A stretch of 8,886 nucleotides of DNA from assembly GCA_946886545.1 (NCBI GenBank), contig CAMPIU010000098.1:1-8886 (forward strand), given 5' to 3'. The position numbers were made by a program, and so were the translations under genes. Origin of the DNA: an uncultured Flavobacteriales bacterium (lineage in GTDB: Bacteria; Bacteroidota; Bacteroidia; Flavobacteriales; Crocinitomicaceae). The notes beneath the pieces are model-generated. The model did no database searches and was not told the DNA's origin. It saw nothing but the letters and a program-made list of their open reading frames with translations. Positions 6,498 to 8,886 of the stretch are shown here, piece after piece; position 1 is the first letter of the stretch; each line of letters starts with the position of its first letter.

Positions 6498-8886
6498 AAC
6501 AAAGCTATACTCAAAGTAAATTTGGCGGTGATGTTGTCTTCTACCTTAGGAGAAATAACTCCTCCCGCGTAGTGGTAAAACCCACCTATTCCAAAACCGA
6601 TCTGATTAAATATTAAAACACTGTTTGCGAGCAATCCGGTTTCCGCATACCCTTTATCCAGCGAATTAAATGCAATTGAGTGACGACTCATGTCTTCCTT
6701 GCTTCCGTATCCGATTGCATGATGAATTGCTAACTGTGGTCTGGTCCATTTCTTATTCGTTTTAATCGCTTTGAAATCGAATCGTGTGAATAAGGCGGTC
6801 ATACGAGAAGAATAATAAGTAGCAGCGATCATACTTTCGAAAGTGTTTGCCGCAGACAATTTCCACATCCCTCCGGTACCTTGTCCAACCTGCTGCAATA
6901 ATAAAGGAGAATCGCCCTCAATTACAGTTCCCATTAATACATAAGTTAACTTACCAACTGCACGAATAGGTACAATTTGCTGAACGGCTCCGGTAGCCCG
7001 AGTATAATCAATTTTAGCCGCTGTAACCCCAGGTAAACTCTTCGTGACTTTGAATGTAAGAATCGGCCATTTTGACCCCATAGAAACGCGTTTTGTTCCT
7101 AAAGACATGACTTTATCACGGATCGCCCAAGTAAGTTCCAAGGAACTTTCAGCAACCTCATAGTGATCTGCGGAACCCATTTCAGGCTTGGACCATTGAT
7201 AGCGGTAACCTTCTGTAAAGCTGATTCGCTGGTAAGATCCTGAAAGCCGGAATTTCATGCGTGGAAAGACATAACCGGAAAAGGCTACTTCACCAATCCG
7301 TTGTTTGTCCATTTGACGAATATAAATATTCCTGTAGAATGAATTTAACTGGGTAATAACCGGTTCAGAAGTTAAGCCGGTTCCTCCGCGCTCCACAATA
7401 TCCTCCTGATAACGAGCTTCAAAATCCAGGAAATATTTCGGAAACAGGGTTACTTTTCCGTAACCTCCATACTTCCACATTTTATCCTTAAAACCATAGG
7501 CAAAGTAACCACCAACGCGGAAACGGGTAGATAACTTATCACTGTTCTCCAATCCGATCCCCAAACGGAAGCCTTCGTAATACATGTAATTCACCAATCT
7601 CAAAATGTCAGCCTGAAAATATCCTAATGGAATTTTCCCTTGTAAGAGTGATTGAAGTGTTTTCAGTTTACCTTCCAAATTTTCTTCTTTCGAAAGACTA
7701 TCCACAAACTCATAAGTTCGTAAATCTTTGTTATCCAGGTCATATTTTCGTTTTTGTTCCCAATGTGTGCTGTCCTTTGTGTTGGCGTCCCGTGCAGTTT
7801 CTACAAAAACCGCATTGAACCGTTCATCCTTGAGATCTGCATCCAAAACAACATGATCAATATAGGTATTCCCCTTTCCTACCAGATAAGCATCCTTAAT
7901 TTTTGAGCTCAATGTTAATCCGGGAGCCACTAATTCCGTAGACAATTTATAGGGGAACCATTTTTTTCCGTCTACAAGTGTATACTCCTGAATAATTCTT
8001 GGATGCATTCCTCCTTTATTCTCAGCAGGTTCCGCATTCACTTTTTCCACCGCATATCCACGTGTGTTGATATAAAGGGTTCCTTTCATCCCTTCAAAGT
8101 TTTTATCTCTTCTCGGCTGAAAACGGATGGTATATGTGGTATCTCCGGGTGCTGTAATCGTGGTATCCTCAAGGATAAATAAATAACGTCGAATAGATCC
8201 TAAGGCTAAAGGATTCAAATAAGATCTTCCCAGGATATCGAACTGATTATCGTAAAAGTTGAAAGATTGTAATTCATTTGCGAAAGTGGAAAACATGGGA
8301 TCGGAAAAACCCGAAACACGATATGCACTGATTACTTCCTTCTCTTTGAAAGGTGGCTTGAAGAATTTGGTGGATGTACTTTCCAATAAGAAAATATGCT
8401 GCTGATCAAAGAATTTTCTCAAGTCAAGCAGGTTGGTATCAGCTGTAGTATCTGAAATCTGTGCTAGTGCATCCTGGTTGATCGTAAATACAAACTTGCT
8501 ATAGCTGTCATATTTAAAAGCTACATCCGATTTCGGGTGATTCTTCTTTCTGTTTTCAATGGCCAATTCCATAATCCGTTCAGCAGGATTCACTCCCGGC
8601 AGGATTACTACCTCATCGATTTCACTGGCTTGTTCCTGCATGAAAACAATCATATCACCTGTGATTTCTATTGTGGTATCGCGGAAACTTGTCATTTTCA
8701 AAGTAACATGTGTGTTCCCCGGAGGATTCTCAAAACGACCATCCAAATCAGATAAAAATGGTTTCCCTGTCTTCGGATAGACTTTCACAAAAGGAATAGG
8801 AGCATGAGAGATCTCTTCCTGAATCTGTATTTGCTGAGCGAAAAATGTTTGTGTTAAAAGAAGTGTAAATAAGCTAAGTAAAATAT
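6494..8886 (-). CDS. DUF5686 outer-membrane protein with carboxypeptidase-regulatory-like domain, N-terminus cut by window edge
   Basis: The minus-strand frame runs from the TAG at 6494-6496 to the right edge, giving 796 visible residues. The start codon lies just outside. The visible N-terminus, ILLSLFTLLLTQTFFAQQ, is most of a signal peptide. About residues 20-90 (for example HAPIPFVKVYPKTGKPFLSD) resemble a short carboxypeptidase-regulatory-like beta-sandwich, as found at the start of many Bacteroidota surface proteins. DEVVILPGVNPAERIMELAI (about 90-109) and the following YDSYSKF are typical of DUF5686. The remainder is rich in amphipathic strands and ends in TAKFTLSIALF, with the C-terminal Phe expected of an outer-membrane barrel. 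The function of this family is unknown to me; a role in the outer membrane is inferred. The GTG at 8788 is not the start, because the frame and signal peptide continue upstream of it. The gene converges on the TauE-like permease and overlaps it by four bases. Confidence 0.88.
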   Translation of the reverse strand, partial: ILLSLFTLLLTQTFFAQQIQIQEEISHAPIPFVKVYPKTGKPFLSDLDGRFENPPGNTHVTLKMTSFRDTTIEITGDMIVFMQEQASEIDEVVILPGVNPAERIMELAIENRKKNHPKSDVAFKYDSYSKFVFTINQDALAQISDTTADTNLLDLRKFFDQQHIFLLESTSTKFFKPPFKEKEVISAYRVSGFSDPMFSTFANELQSFNFYDNQFDILGRSYLNPLALGSIRRYLFILEDTTITAPGDTTYTIRFQPRRDKNFEGMKGTLYINTRGYAVEKVNAEPAENKGGMHPRIIQEYTLVDGKKWFPYKLSTELVAPGLTLSSKIKDAYLVGKGNTYIDHVVLDADLKDERFNAVFVETARDANTKDSTHWEQKRKYDLDNKDLRTYEFVDSLSKEENLEGKLKTLQSLLQGKIPLGYFQADILRLVNYMYYEGFRLGIGLENSDKLSTRFRVGGYFAYGFKDKMWKYGGYGKVTLFPKYFLDFEARYQEDIVERGGTGLTSEPVITQLNSFYRNIYIRQMDKQRIGEVAFSGYVFPRMKFRLSGSYQRISFTEGYRYQWSKPEMGSADHYEVAESSLELTWAIRDKVMSLGTKRVSMGSKWPILTFKVTKSLPGVTAAKIDYTRATGAVQQIVPIRAVGKLTYVLMGTVIEGDSPLLLQQVGQGTGGMWKLSAANTFESMIAATYYSSRMTALFTRFDFKAIKTNKKWTRPQLAIHHAIGYGSKEDMSRHSIAFNSLDKGYAETGLLANSVLIFNQIGFGIGGFYHYAGGVISPKVEDNITAKFTLSIALF

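Noticed and set aside
6548..6563. AGGAG/CTCCT hairpin just downstream of the permease gene
   Set aside because: The stem is five pairs, there is no T tract, and it falls within the coding region of the convergent gene. It is not convincing as a terminator.

Overview
The window looks like chromosomal DNA of a member of the Bacteroidota, most likely Flavobacteriales (a Crocinitomicaceae/Fluviicola-like lineage is a tentative guess). Four things suggest this: the order uppS-bamA-ompH-ompH-murI, a DUF5686 outer-membrane protein, AT-leaning base composition, and promoters of the Bacteroidota type (TTTG ... TAnnTTTG) in place of the E. coli sigma70 consensus. I see no RNA gene, CRISPR array, insertion sequence, phage gene or obvious foreign island.

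Layout. Positions 2-67 hold the last 21 codons of an isoprenyl (undecaprenyl-diphosphate) synthase. Eight bases later comes bamA (76-2682), the outer-membrane barrel insertase with five POTRA domains. It is followed by two different OmpH/Skp periplasmic chaperones (2726-3244 and 3329-3853). This is an envelope-assembly cluster: a lipid carrier for wall precursors, the barrel insertase, and chaperones that deliver unfolded barrel proteins to it. A strong hairpin at 3867-3898 ends the block.

The 97-base gap at 3854-3950 is the most information-rich non-coding stretch. It holds the hairpin, then a perfect 18-bp palindrome (3912-3929), then a TACCTTTG -7 box (3939-3946) four bases before the start of a YgiD-type extradiol dioxygenase (3951-4829). 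murI, glutamate racemase (4857-5684), has its own near-consensus promoter (TTTG, 20 bases, TACTTTTG) lying across the dioxygenase stop codon, again with four bases between box and ATG. Both transcripts are therefore probably leaderless or nearly so. A TauE/SafE-type membrane permease follows (5697-6497), apparently starting at TTG.

On the minus strand, a large DUF5686 protein (6494 to the right edge) converges on the permease gene and the two share four bases. It has a carboxypeptidase-regulatory-like domain followed by an outer-membrane barrel. Its reading frame runs past the GTG at 8788 through a clear signal peptide to the window edge, so only a few N-terminal residues are missing.

Most of the window is well-understood core envelope biology, and I do not see a new multi-gene system. 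The points most worth checking are the putative operator in front of the dioxygenase, the insertion of that dioxygenase inside a conserved cell-envelope neighbourhood, the paired leaderless promoters, and the signal-like N-terminal extension on the dioxygenase.
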